A stretch of 21,044 nt of DNA from Caldisericota bacterium (lineage in GTDB: Bacteria; CG03; B21-G15). Position 1 is the first letter of the stretch. Every line of letters begins with the position of its first letter. Location of the stretch: positions 1 through 21,044 of the forward strand of contig QMOP01000004.1 in assembly GCA_003650255.1 (NCBI GenBank). The letters are read 5' to 3'. The notes below the pieces were generated by a model. That model saw nothing but the letters and a program-made list of their open reading frames with translations. It was not told the origin of the DNA and did not search any database. Below are positions 1 through 6,810 of this stretch, one piece after another. Position numbers and translations under genes: made by a program.

Positions 1-18
1 CGTTTAACCATTATCTTT

Positions 19-228
19 TTATTCTTTTCCTGTAAGTCTTCTTTTTATTTCACTAATTCTTCTCTTTAACCTTTTTTCACTTTCCTTATCCTGTTCTATT
101 TTTATTTCAAGATGCATTCCTTCATAAACTTTAAAAGGTAAATTCTTTATCGGTAAAAACATCTCTCCACCATTTTTCAAAATTATCAATGCCTTTCCTC
201 TTTCAATCTTTTCAATATACCCTTTCAT
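19..228 (-). CDS. DUF3006-like small protein
   Basis: A 69-residue protein whose first half alternates hydrophobic and polar residues (MKGYIEKIERGKALIILKNG), as in a small beta-barrel. A Lys/Glu/Arg-rich helical tail follows from about residue 45. This pattern and length resemble the DUF3006 family, whose function is unknown; in other bacteria such genes often sit beside a ComEC-type metallo-beta-lactamase gene. The start is well supported by GGAGGGAGG just before the ATG. It is separated from the upstream dGTPase gene by a spacer full of hairpin repeats. A further ATG occurs 7 bases after its stop (positions 11-9), so another gene may begin at the window edge, but too little is visible to call it. 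The family assignment rests on overall pattern only. Confidence 0.7.
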   Translation of the reverse strand: MKGYIEKIERGKALIILKNGGEMFLPIKNLPFKVYEGMHLEIKIEQDKESEKRLKRRISEIKRRLTGKE

Positions 229-249
229 CCTCCCTCCTGCTCACTGCTT

Positions 250-267
250 CGCACCCTGAAGGGTGCG
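250..267 (-). repeat. REP-like hairpin, type A, copy 1
   Basis: Perfect palindrome with a 7-bp stem (CGCACCC / GGGTGCG) around a TGAA loop. Read on the minus strand it is preceded by TGTAG (272-268) and has a TTCA loop. A GTAG foot before a hairpin is the layout of REP elements linked to RAYT transposases. A second copy lies at 11218-11235 with compensatory stem changes. No T-run follows on either strand, so it is not a standard terminator. Confidence 0.75.
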
Positions 268-327
268 CTACAATTTGGAATACTTTTCTCATTCCCTGGA
301 ATTTTGTTTGTTCCTGCCACATATTTT

Positions 328-349
328 GCGGTAGCCTGAAAGCCACCGC
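328..349 (-). repeat. REP-like hairpin, type B, copy 1
   Basis: An imperfect palindrome with outer arms GCGGT and ACCGC and an inner GC/GC pair. On the minus strand it would form a stem with a G-U wobble and a UUCA-containing loop, preceded by TAGC-like bases. It lies 60 bases from the type A hairpin, and the same A-B pair recurs at 11218-11315. Flanking GGAACAT is also shared between the two loci. Confidence 0.7.
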
Positions 350-364
350 TATAAGGAACATCTT

Positions 365-391
365 TTCACTGTTCACTGTTCACTGTTCACT
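365..391 (-). repeat. Heptamer tandem repeat TTCACTG x 3.9
   Basis: Units lie at 365-371, 372-378, 379-385 and 386-391. On the minus strand the unit is AGTGAAC. The array covers the 3' end of the dGTPase gene and provides its TGA stop (375-373). It directly follows the type B hairpin. A related 10-mer, CCTGCTCACT, occurs at 236-245 and at 5692-5701, the latter just downstream of the 3' end of the mtnP reading frame. Confidence 0.85.
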
Positions 392-1425
392 AAATTATAT
401 TCTTCCTCTGCCTCTCTATCAGTTAATCCTGCAATATAATCAACAACAATCCTCTCCTCTTCTTCACTCTCAAAAAATGGATACTTCTTTAAAATTCTAT
501 CAATATTTTTTGAATAGTATTCAAATAAAGTTGTAAGAATCCTTTTCGCTTTATCCTCCCTCTTTGTTATTACTGGATGAACATAAACCTTATCATAAAG
601 AAACTCCCTCAATCTCTCCATTGCCTCAAGAACCTTATAACTCATCCTTATTCTTTTTTCTCCGTAAGAGTTTGTAATTATATCTCTTAAAATTGTCTCA
701 ATCCTTGAATGAAAATTTTTTCCCAAAACCTCCTCAATCCCTTCTGGTAAATCCTCCCTTTTTATAAGTCCCATATTAAACGCATCATCTATGTCATGGT
801 TTATATAAGCAATCCAGTCAGAATATTGAACAACCTCACCTTCAAGTGTTTCTGGTTCTGGAATATTTCCTTTTTTGTAATAGAGGTCAAGGATTGATGC
901 CTCTCCTTTTGAATGTTTTAAAATTCCATCCCTTACTTCATATGTGAGATTAAGCCCTTTTCCTCTATTTTCAATAAAATCAACAACTCTCAATGATTGT
1001 TCACTGTGTCTGAATCCTTTTGAGGAAAGTTCATTTAAAACTTCCTCTCCTGTATGTCCAAAAGGAGTATGCCCTAAATCATGCCCAAGAGCAATTGCTT
1101 CTGCAAGATCAATATTCAAACCAAGACCCTGACATATCACTCTTGAAACCTGTGCAACTTCTAAAGTATGAGTAAGTCTTGTTCTAAAAATTTCTCCTGT
1201 TGTTGAAATAAAAACCTGTGTTTTATGTTTGAGTAATCTGAATGAAAGTGAATTTAAAATTTTATCTCTATCCTTTTGAAATATTGTCCTTACACTACTT
1301 TCCTCCTCATAATATCTTCTACCCTTACTTTTTTTTGAAAGTGTGGCGAAACTTGATAATGTTTCCTCTTCCCTCTTTTCAAGAAGCTCCCTTATATTTA
1401 TCCCCTTAAAAATATCCTGGCTCAA
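373..1425 (-). CDS. dgt: dGTPase-family HD-domain dNTP triphosphohydrolase
   Basis: Cytosolic HD-domain enzyme of the family that hydrolyses dNTPs to deoxynucleosides and triphosphate. Metal-binding residues are visible in order, numbered from the chosen start: His86 (RLTHTLEV), His115-Asp116 (ALGHDLGHTPFGH) and Asp203 (YSDWIAYINHD). The N-terminal run NIRELLEKREEE followed by a region ending FRLLKHKTQVF is typical of dGTPase-like proteins. The frame is open up to a TTG at 1470, but that leader is not family-like. I chose the TTG at 1425 because AGGAGG lies 9 bases before it, giving 350 residues and a 20-base overlap with the Clp1-type gene. The start is uncertain. The C-terminus ends inside the heptamer array, which supplies the stop. 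It would feed deoxynucleosides to the phosphorylases encoded upstream. Substrate specificity cannot be read from the sequence. Confidence 0.9.
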   Translation of the reverse strand: MSQDIFKGINIRELLEKREEETLSSFATLSKKSKGRRYYEEESSVRTIFQKDRDKILNSLSFRLLKHKTQVFISTTGEIFRTRLTHTLEVAQVSRVICQGLGLNIDLAEAIALGHDLGHTPFGHTGEEVLNELSSKGFRHSEQSLRVVDFIENRGKGLNLTYEVRDGILKHSKGEASILDLYYKKGNIPEPETLEGEVVQYSDWIAYINHDIDDAFNMGLIKREDLPEGIEEVLGKNFHSRIETILRDIITNSYGEKRIRMSYKVLEAMERLREFLYDKVYVHPVITKREDKAKRILTTLFEYYSKNIDRILKKYPFFESEEEERIVVDYIAGLTDREAEEEYNLVNSEQ

Positions 1426-2638
1426 TGAACCCAGCCTCCTCAATATTTTCTGACAGTTTAATAGAACCAAACTGAATTATCTTTATCCTGTCTTTTTCAT
1501 TAAAAGGAGTAAGTATATGAAACTTTCCATTCTTATAATCAATCTCCTGTATTATTCCCAACCCTAAAACATCCCTTTTTTCATCAAGAAGTCCAACAAC
1601 AAGATTCTTCTCCTTTCCTTTAACAATATTTTTAATTCTAAAAACACCTATTTCCTTTTTAAGTTTTTCTATTTCAAAAATATCAAGTTTTCTTTCACTA
1701 ACAACAAGTGCTCCTTCCCATCCAGAAAGAAGTTCTGCATGAAGAATGTTTCCATCATTAATTTCAATTTTTTTTCCAGTAAGAAGATATGCTCTATCTG
1801 TTTCAATCTCATCAAAATTTAGTGTTATTTTTTGTAAATTCTTAAAATATTTCCTTGCAATCTCTTCACGAAGTTTCTTTCTTGCCTCCTGGCTTGTAGA
1901 AGATGCCTTCTTTGAAACTTTCAATCTTATAATCGGGATATCCTTATATATTTTAACAAGATGTTCAATTTCATCATTTCTCTGTAAAAGAATTATACAA
2001 CTGGGATCCACAACCTCAAGTTCACATCTTCTTATTGCTCTTCCTCCATCTCCCTGCACCCATCCAGGAGTATCAATTATTACAACATCCACCCTATTTA
2101 TAAGTTTATTCAAAACATGTAAAACTCCTGCAATATAGGGAAGAAAATGAAGTCCTGGTGAATGTGCTCCTACAAAATAAAGAAAAGTAGGAGGAATTTC
2201 AGAAAGAAAAATTTCCTGTTTTTCTAAAATTACTCCTCCAATTGTTCCAGGAGGACCTATATCTGACTGACCAAGATCTGCATCAATGATTCCTACCTTT
2301 TTTCCTTTTTCAATGATTTTGTTTGAAAGATATGTTGAAAAAAATGTCTTTCCAGTGTCAACCTCACCAAGAACAATAACCTTTTTCAAATTTTCATTTA
2401 AAATTCTATTAACAACTTCATCCCATTCAGGAGGTATTGTCCTCAAAGGAATCTTCTCATAATTATCAAAATTTACTTCTGCATCACTTAATACCTCTAC
2501 AGGAACAGTTTTTCCATAAGGAACATAAACAGTTTCTCCTTTTTTTACCTTTTTCCCTATAATCTCAACCTCTCCATCAATAAGTTCAATTGTTGTTTTT
2601 CCTTTTACAAGATATATCTCTCCTTCTTTCAATTTCAT
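1406..2638 (-). CDS. Clp1/Grc3-type polynucleotide 5'-hydroxyl kinase
   Basis: A 410-residue P-loop protein of the Clp1/Grc3/Nol9 family, which phosphorylates 5'-OH ends of RNA or DNA. An N-terminal beta-rich domain spans residues 1 to about 65. The kinase domain carries Walker A GEVDTGKT (91-98), the family block DADLGQSDIGPPG (119-131) and DTPGW (189-193, Walker B region). A C-terminal beta domain runs from about 330 and ends IEPGYF. The Asp-Leu-Gly-Gln-Ser-Asp-x-Gly-Pro-Pro block is especially close to archaeal Clp1. The start has AGGAGG a few bases upstream. It follows the Sm-like gene by 12 bases and overlaps the dGTPase gene. Clp1-type proteins are best known from eukaryotes and archaea and are sparse in bacteria. 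Here it probably acts in RNA end repair or turnover, which I infer from family and neighbours; the physiological substrate is unknown. Confidence 0.88.
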   Translation of the reverse strand: MKLKEGEIYLVKGKTTIELIDGEVEIIGKKVKKGETVYVPYGKTVPVEVLSDAEVNFDNYEKIPLRTIPPEWDEVVNRILNENLKKVIVLGEVDTGKTFFSTYLSNKIIEKGKKVGIIDADLGQSDIGPPGTIGGVILEKQEIFLSEIPPTFLYFVGAHSPGLHFLPYIAGVLHVLNKLINRVDVVIIDTPGWVQGDGGRAIRRCELEVVDPSCIILLQRNDEIEHLVKIYKDIPIIRLKVSKKASSTSQEARKKLREEIARKYFKNLQKITLNFDEIETDRAYLLTGKKIEINDGNILHAELLSGWEGALVVSERKLDIFEIEKLKKEIGVFRIKNIVKGKEKNLVVGLLDEKRDVLGLGIIQEIDYKNGKFHILTPFNEKDRIKIIQFGSIKLSENIEEAGFIEPGYF

Positions 2639-2650
2639 TTTCTCCTCCTA

Positions 2651-3052
2651 TCATTCTTCAAATACAAGTGTTGGCCACAACCTTTTCAAAATCTCTCTAT
2701 TAAACTTTAAAATCCTTTTTAAATCCTTTCTGTTTAAATCAATACTCTGCTTTTTTTCCATTATAGAAACATCTTTAAGTTTCAAAAAATCTGAATTACA
2801 TTCCTCAACAACTCCTTTTATAATCCTTCCATTATCATAAACAATAACAATATCATCCTTTTCAAGATTTTCTCCATTCTCTTTAATTTTATCCATACAC
2901 ATATTTACTATTCCCGGATAAAGTGGAATTTTTTTCATTAAAGAATAAACCATATCAAGCAGAATCTTTGTTGGACTTTCATCTCCAAAATCATCTGATA
3001 TCTCTTTTAACTTCTCAATAACATCCGGAAATTCTGTTTCTTTAAAAGTCAT
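2651..3052 (-). CDS. Small protein with a possible Sm-like fold
   Basis: A 133-residue protein that I do not recognise at family level. Residues 1-65 look helical and carry no clear motif. Residues about 66-112 alternate as beta strands (DDIVIVYDNGRIIKGVVEE, then DFLKLKDV), the spacing seen in Sm/LSm folds, where a bent second strand ends in Gly and the third strand carries Phe/Leu and Asp. A short helical tail follows. The start has GGGAGG upstream and overlaps the end of the adenosine deaminase gene by 11 bases; the Clp1-type gene follows after 12. An RNA-binding partner for the kinase is possible but only inferred from fold pattern and position. A generic SH3-like barrel is the alternative. 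Confidence 0.75.
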   Translation of the reverse strand: MTFKETEFPDVIEKLKEISDDFGDESPTKILLDMVYSLMKKIPLYPGIVNMCMDKIKENGENLEKDDIVIVYDNGRIIKGVVEECNSDFLKLKDVSIMEKKQSIDLNRKDLKRILKFNREILKRLWPTLVFEE

Positions 3053-4085
3053 TCTTCCTCCCTTTAAGTATTTCCGAAGTTTGGTTTTGAATCAACTCCT
3101 TGATTCTATTTTTTTCACTTTCATCAAGAAATGCTGCCTCAATTGAATTTATGTTCATATCAAGTAAATCCTCAAGTTTAAATCCTATCTCATCTATACA
3201 TACCTCCCATTCATAACTTAAATCAATATCAGAAACACCCCTGTCATCAGTATTTACAGTAACCCTTATTCCGTCATAATAATACTCCTTTATAGGATGT
3301 TTTTTATATGAAGGAACAACCTCTGTATGAACATTTGATGTCGGACACATCTCAAGTGGAATTTTCGCATTCTTCACCCTCTCATATAGAAACCTATCCT
3401 CTTTTAACCTAACCCCATGTCCAATTCTTTTTGCTCCAAGAAGGTCTATTGCCCACCTTATACTTTCTGCTCCGGCTGCTTCTCCTGCATGAACAGTTAT
3501 GTTAAGATTATATTTTTGAGCAAGTTCAAAAACTTCTTTAAAATCCTTTGCAGGATATCTTGACTCATCTCCAGCAAGGTCAACTCCACAAACACCTTTA
3601 TCTTTATATTTTTTAGCAAGTTCCACTGTCTCATACCAGGACTCTGGAGGTTGTCCCCTGTAAACACAGAGTATTATTCCACATTTTATACCAAAATTTT
3701 CTTCACCCAGTTTTTTTCCCTCAAGAACTGCCTTTAATACATCCTCCATGTTTAGACCTTCCTTACTCTGTAAAACCGGTGCAAACCTTGCCTCAAGATA
3801 AACAATATTTTCTTTCTTCGCATCCTCAATCAATTCATAAGTAACCCTTTTCATTGCTTCTCTGTCTTTAAGAAGAGGATAAAAAATCTCAAACTTCTCA
3901 AGAAATTCACTAAGTGACCTGCAACTTTTTGAAACAGTTACATATTTCTTTAATTCCTCCTCATCATAAGTTGGTAGTTTATAATTCTGTAATTGAGCAA
4001 GTTCAATTATAGTTCTGGTTCTCAAAGCACCATCAATATGACAATGTAGGTCAACCTTTGGTAACCTTTTTATTAACTCTCTCAT
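3042..4085 (-). CDS. add: Adenosine deaminase family protein
   Basis: Zinc-dependent amidohydrolase-fold enzyme converting adenosine or deoxyadenosine to the inosine form. All signature sites are present in 347 residues, the normal length: zinc ligands in LHCHIDGA (His14, His16), HAGEAAG (His199 zinc ligand, Glu202 catalytic), GHGVRL (222-227) and VNTDD (Asp280-Asp281). The MCPTSNVHT block also matches the family. Its start overlaps the kinase copy 1 stop as ATGA, so the two are probably translationally coupled. With purine nucleoside phosphorylase upstream it would channel adenosine to hypoxanthine and ribose 1-phosphate. Some relatives act on methylthioadenosine or S-adenosylhomocysteine; sequence alone does not exclude this. 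Confidence 0.93.
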   Translation of the reverse strand: MRELIKRLPKVDLHCHIDGALRTRTIIELAQLQNYKLPTYDEEELKKYVTVSKSCRSLSEFLEKFEIFYPLLKDREAMKRVTYELIEDAKKENIVYLEARFAPVLQSKEGLNMEDVLKAVLEGKKLGEENFGIKCGIILCVYRGQPPESWYETVELAKKYKDKGVCGVDLAGDESRYPAKDFKEVFELAQKYNLNITVHAGEAAGAESIRWAIDLLGAKRIGHGVRLKEDRFLYERVKNAKIPLEMCPTSNVHTEVVPSYKKHPIKEYYYDGIRVTVNTDDRGVSDIDLSYEWEVCIDEIGFKLEDLLDMNINSIEAAFLDESEKNRIKELIQNQTSEILKGRKNDF

Positions 4086-4702
4086 AAGAACTCTTTTACC
4101 TTCTTTACAATTTTATAAACCTCCCTTTTCAAATCCTCTTTTGTTGTCTCCTCATTATTTTTTATAACAAAAACCCTATCCTTATATTCTCTTATCAAAT
4201 CCTCTTTATCATCATATAAATATGTTTCCTCCATCTCCTTTTTTGAAACAAAATGAGCATCAATACCCTGTTCCCTCAATTTTTTTACCCTCTCAACATT
4301 CCTCTTCCAGCAGACCTCAAAAGGTGCATCAATATAAACTATTATACTTTTTGAAATAACATCGGGAGAAAAATTCCTTAAACTGGATGTATAGTTCTTT
4401 CTTGCAAACTCAATTGCAAGTATATCAACATCTATTTTTTTGATTTTTTCATTAAGTCGCCTTAAAAGTTCATCCCAGACACCTTCATCAATAACTTTAA
4501 ATCCACCATCTGGAGTTGGCTTAAAATGTGTAAAGATATTTCTTTTAAAATCCTCCTCTTTCCAGGAGTTCAAAATTGGAAAGTCGTCAACTCTTGAAAA
4601 GGAATGCGCTATATTTTCCTTTTCAAAAAATTCTTTCAAATTTCTCCAGACCTCTGACTTTCCACAACCAGGGCGTCCAAGGAGGAAAACATAAAGTTTC
4701 AT
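4082..4702 (-). CDS. Small P-loop kinase, copy 1, unknown substrate
   Basis: A 206-residue P-loop NTPase built like a nucleoside, nucleotide or small sugar kinase. Walker A is GRPGCGKS (9-16). An acidic RVDDFPIL block follows at 37-44, where such kinases often bind the substrate. Then come an AIEFARKNY strand and a YIDAPFEVCWKRN strand whose Arg resembles the lid region. A paralogue at 8101-8727 keeps the same four blocks in the same order. Start and stop overlap its neighbours by ATGA on both sides (TIM-barrel copy 1 upstream, adenosine deaminase downstream), so the three are likely made together. I cannot name the substrate; a nucleoside, pentose or nucleotide is inferred from context. Confidence 0.85.
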   Translation of the reverse strand: MKLYVFLLGRPGCGKSEVWRNLKEFFEKENIAHSFSRVDDFPILNSWKEEDFKRNIFTHFKPTPDGGFKVIDEGVWDELLRRLNEKIKKIDVDILAIEFARKNYTSSLRNFSPDVISKSIIVYIDAPFEVCWKRNVERVKKLREQGIDAHFVSKKEMEETYLYDDKEDLIREYKDRVFVIKNNEETTKEDLKREVYKIVKKVKEFL

Positions 4703-5667
4703 GCAAAAATCTCCTTTAAAAACTTTGATTCATCCAGAAGAAGTTTTTTTGAGTTAAGTAACTCATCAACATCCCTTACTGCTGTCTCAACAACAACAAG
4801 TTCAACTCCTTTTTCTTTAAAATATCTTGCAAGATTTTTTAGGTTTTCTTTTTTTAAAGGTCCCTGCTGGTAATGAAGAGGAGGATGAAACTTTTTCTTT
4901 TCTACAATATAGTCATTTAAATGGACCTCATAAAGAAGTTCATCAGGAATCTTCAAGAATATATCCTCTGGTGGATTTGGAATATCCAGTCCAAAACTTC
5001 CCCTTGTAAAATAGTGTCCTATATCAAAACAGAAATATATTTCAATCCCATTCTTCCTTAACTCAATAAGAAGTCCCACAATCTCATCCACTTCTTTAAA
5101 AATATTGTCAAAATAGGTATTATTTTCAAGATGAAATTTTATTCCCTTTTCTTTTGAATAATTTCCAAGTTCAGTTAAACTTTCTTTTATTCCTTCTTTT
5201 ACAATTTCAAGATACCTCCCTTCTGCCTGATAAAATGGAACTCTTCCTGGATGTAAATTTACTGAAATACACCCAAGTTTTTCTGCAAAATCAATGTATC
5301 TCTTCAAAAGATTTACTGCAATCTCTCTTTCCTCTTTTTGAAATGAAACAATACTTTCAGAAACAAATGTATAAGGAAGATGGAGTGAAAGAGATATTCC
5401 ATACTCTTCTGAAGCTTTCTTTGCATCCTCTATTTCTTCATCAGTCATTGAAAGAAATGGATTTGGTATTCCACCATCAAGTTCAACATGGTCAATTCCA
5501 ATCTCTTTTGCAATCTCAATTTGAAACCTAATATTTCTCTTTGATTTAATCTGAACTTTAGCATCCATATCAGGAACAGAAAGTTTTCCTTCTTTTAACG
5601 CCTTTTTTTCCTCATCTGTTAAATACATTGTCTCAAGAAGATTTGTAAAATTCCTTCCTATCCTCAT
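4699..5667 (-). CDS. Sugar-isomerase-type TIM barrel, copy 1
   Basis: A 322-residue (beta/alpha)8 protein of the xylose isomerase-like / AP endonuclease 2 superfamily, which includes sugar isomerases, epimerases and endonuclease IV. Likely metal and substrate residues lie at strand ends: His96 (SLHLPY), His139 (LHPG), Glu181 (HLENN), Asp215 and His218 (FDIGH), His249 (VHLND) and Glu294 (VETA). The N-terminal RIGRNFTN signature is shared with the paralogue at 8731-9708, and the first five sites fall at identical residue numbers in both, so they aligned by eye without gaps there. GGGAGG precedes the start. It is followed, with a 4-base overlap, by the P-loop kinase. Isomerisation or epimerisation of a pentose derivative is plausible, but endonuclease-like activity is not excluded. 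Confidence 0.87.
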   Translation of the reverse strand: MRIGRNFTNLLETMYLTDEEKKALKEGKLSVPDMDAKVQIKSKRNIRFQIEIAKEIGIDHVELDGGIPNPFLSMTDEEIEDAKKASEEYGISLSLHLPYTFVSESIVSFQKEEREIAVNLLKRYIDFAEKLGCISVNLHPGRVPFYQAEGRYLEIVKEGIKESLTELGNYSKEKGIKFHLENNTYFDNIFKEVDEIVGLLIELRKNGIEIYFCFDIGHYFTRGSFGLDIPNPPEDIFLKIPDELLYEVHLNDYIVEKKKFHPPLHYQQGPLKKENLKNLARYFKEKGVELVVVETAVRDVDELLNSKKLLLDESKFLKEIFA

Positions 5668-5686
5668 CTATGCCTCCCAATCTCTT

Positions 5687-6568
5687 TCATCCCTGCTCAC
5701 TCTTTAAATATTTTCCAATTAATATTTCCAAATCCTTCTTCATCTTCTCATCCATTGCCTCTGGTTTTGTCATGATTGCATTTTTAAGTGCCTCCCTACA
5801 ATTGCATTTTCCAAGTTCCTCTTTTGCCAAAACAGGTATAATATTTTTTACGATTTCATTTGCTTTTTTAGTGTTCTCAATTAATTGATTCACAACCATG
5901 TCAACTGTAACTGCATCATGCTCTGGATGCCAGCAATCATAGTCAGTTACAAGTGCAACTGTGTGATAACACATCTCTGCTTCCCTTGCAAGTTTTACCT
6001 CAGGAATCCCTGTCATCCCAATCACATCAACTCCCCAGCTTCTGTAAATTTTTGATTCAGCAAGTGTTGAAAATTGTGGTCCTTCAATACAGATATATGT
6101 TCCTCCATTATGAACTTTAATATTCAAATTTTTACAGATTCTAAAAATCTCCTCTCTTAAAACAGGACAGGTTGGTTTATCAAAACTTATATGTGCTACA
6201 AGTCCATTACCAAAAAAAGAACTTGGTCTTAATTTTGTTCTATCAAAATACTGATCAGGTAATACAATATCTCCTGGCTCAATCTCCTCCTTCATACTTC
6301 CAACAGCACTGAATGAAATCAATCTCTCAACACCAAGTTTTTTTAAAGCAAATATGTTTGCTCTGTAGTTTATACCTGATGGTGAAATGTAATGTCCTCT
6401 TCCATGCCTCGGAAGAAAGGCAACCTTTATTCCCTCATATTCACCTATTATTATTTTATCTGATGGTTTACCAAAAGGTGTTTCAATATCTAGTTCATCA
6501 ATAACATTTATTCCTTCAATTTTATAAACACCACTTCCTCCGATAAACCCAATTTTTATTTCTTCCAT
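5687..6568 (-). CDS. mtnP: S-methyl-5'-thioadenosine phosphorylase
   Basis: Cleaves 5'-methylthioadenosine (and often adenosine or 5'-deoxyadenosine) with phosphate to adenine and the sugar 1-phosphate. In 293 residues the PNP/MTAP family-2 motifs appear in order: GGSGVY (10-15), ETPFGKPSD (29-37), RHGRGHYISPSGINYRANI from 54, EGPQFSTLAES (162-172), GMTGIPE (184-190) and TDYDCWH (208-214). The Asp pair in the last motif is the adenine-recognition feature of MTA phosphorylases rather than inosine/guanosine PNPs. GGAGG precedes the ATG at 6568. It lies between the PUR-type gene and TIM-barrel copy 1, with gaps of 17 and 19 bases. Adenine released here could go to AdeC. No gene for later methionine-salvage steps is visible in the window. 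Confidence 0.93.
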   Translation of the reverse strand: MEEIKIGFIGGSGVYKIEGINVIDELDIETPFGKPSDKIIIGEYEGIKVAFLPRHGRGHYISPSGINYRANIFALKKLGVERLISFSAVGSMKEEIEPGDIVLPDQYFDRTKLRPSSFFGNGLVAHISFDKPTCPVLREEIFRICKNLNIKVHNGGTYICIEGPQFSTLAESKIYRSWGVDVIGMTGIPEVKLAREAEMCYHTVALVTDYDCWHPEHDAVTVDMVVNQLIENTKKANEIVKNIIPVLAKEELGKCNCREALKNAIMTKPEAMDEKMKKDLEILIGKYLKSEQG

Positions 6569-6585
6569 ATTTTCCTCCTTTTTGT

Positions 6586-6810
6586 TTAATACTTCTCCAT
6601 CTCCTGCTTTATCTCCTCAAGTGTCTTTATAAATTCCGGTAAAGCCTCTTCTGAAACAGTCATAAATGCTCTTCTGTAATTTGAGTTCCCCTGAGGAATA
6701 CTTTCTGTGATTTTCACAAATTTTCCATTTGAGTTTTTCTTCACATCAAAGAAGAAGGTTTTTCCTCTTTGCGTTTTGAATCTTCTTGAAAAAATCTCTA
6801 CATCAGCCAT
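6586..6810 (-). CDS. PUR-type (DUF3276-like) nucleic-acid-binding protein
   Basis: A 74-residue protein with the arrangement of a single PUR repeat: IFSRRFKTQRGKTFFFDVKK (beta strands with aromatic Phe run), then FVKITES, and a C-terminal helix of alternating Leu/Ile/Glu ending EKY. Bacterial PUR-like proteins (DUF3276 family) bind single-stranded DNA or RNA. GGAGGGG sits before the ATG, and the start overlaps the end of the DHH phosphoesterase gene by 8 bases, suggesting coupled production. A role delivering or protecting single-stranded nucleic acid for the phosphoesterase is inference from this pairing. Confidence 0.75.
   Translation of the reverse strand: MADVEIFSRRFKTQRGKTFFFDVKKNSNGKFVKITESIPQGNSNYRRAFMTVSEEALPEFIKTLEEIKQEMEKY

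Noticed and set aside
1..11. ATG at 11-9 as the start of another gene
   Set aside because: Only three codons are visible and the ribosome binding site is weak, so it cannot be supported.
250..349. Hairpins as rho-independent terminators
   Set aside because: No T-run follows the stems in the direction of transcription, and paired copies with GTAG feet fit REP elements better.
365..391. Short repeats as a CRISPR remnant
   Set aside because: Units are 7 bases and contiguous without spacers, and there are no cas genes.
189..536. Plus-strand open frame of 115 codons across the left repeat spacer
   Set aside because: It runs through hairpin repeats and antisense to the dGTPase gene, has no family-like motifs and no ribosome binding site.
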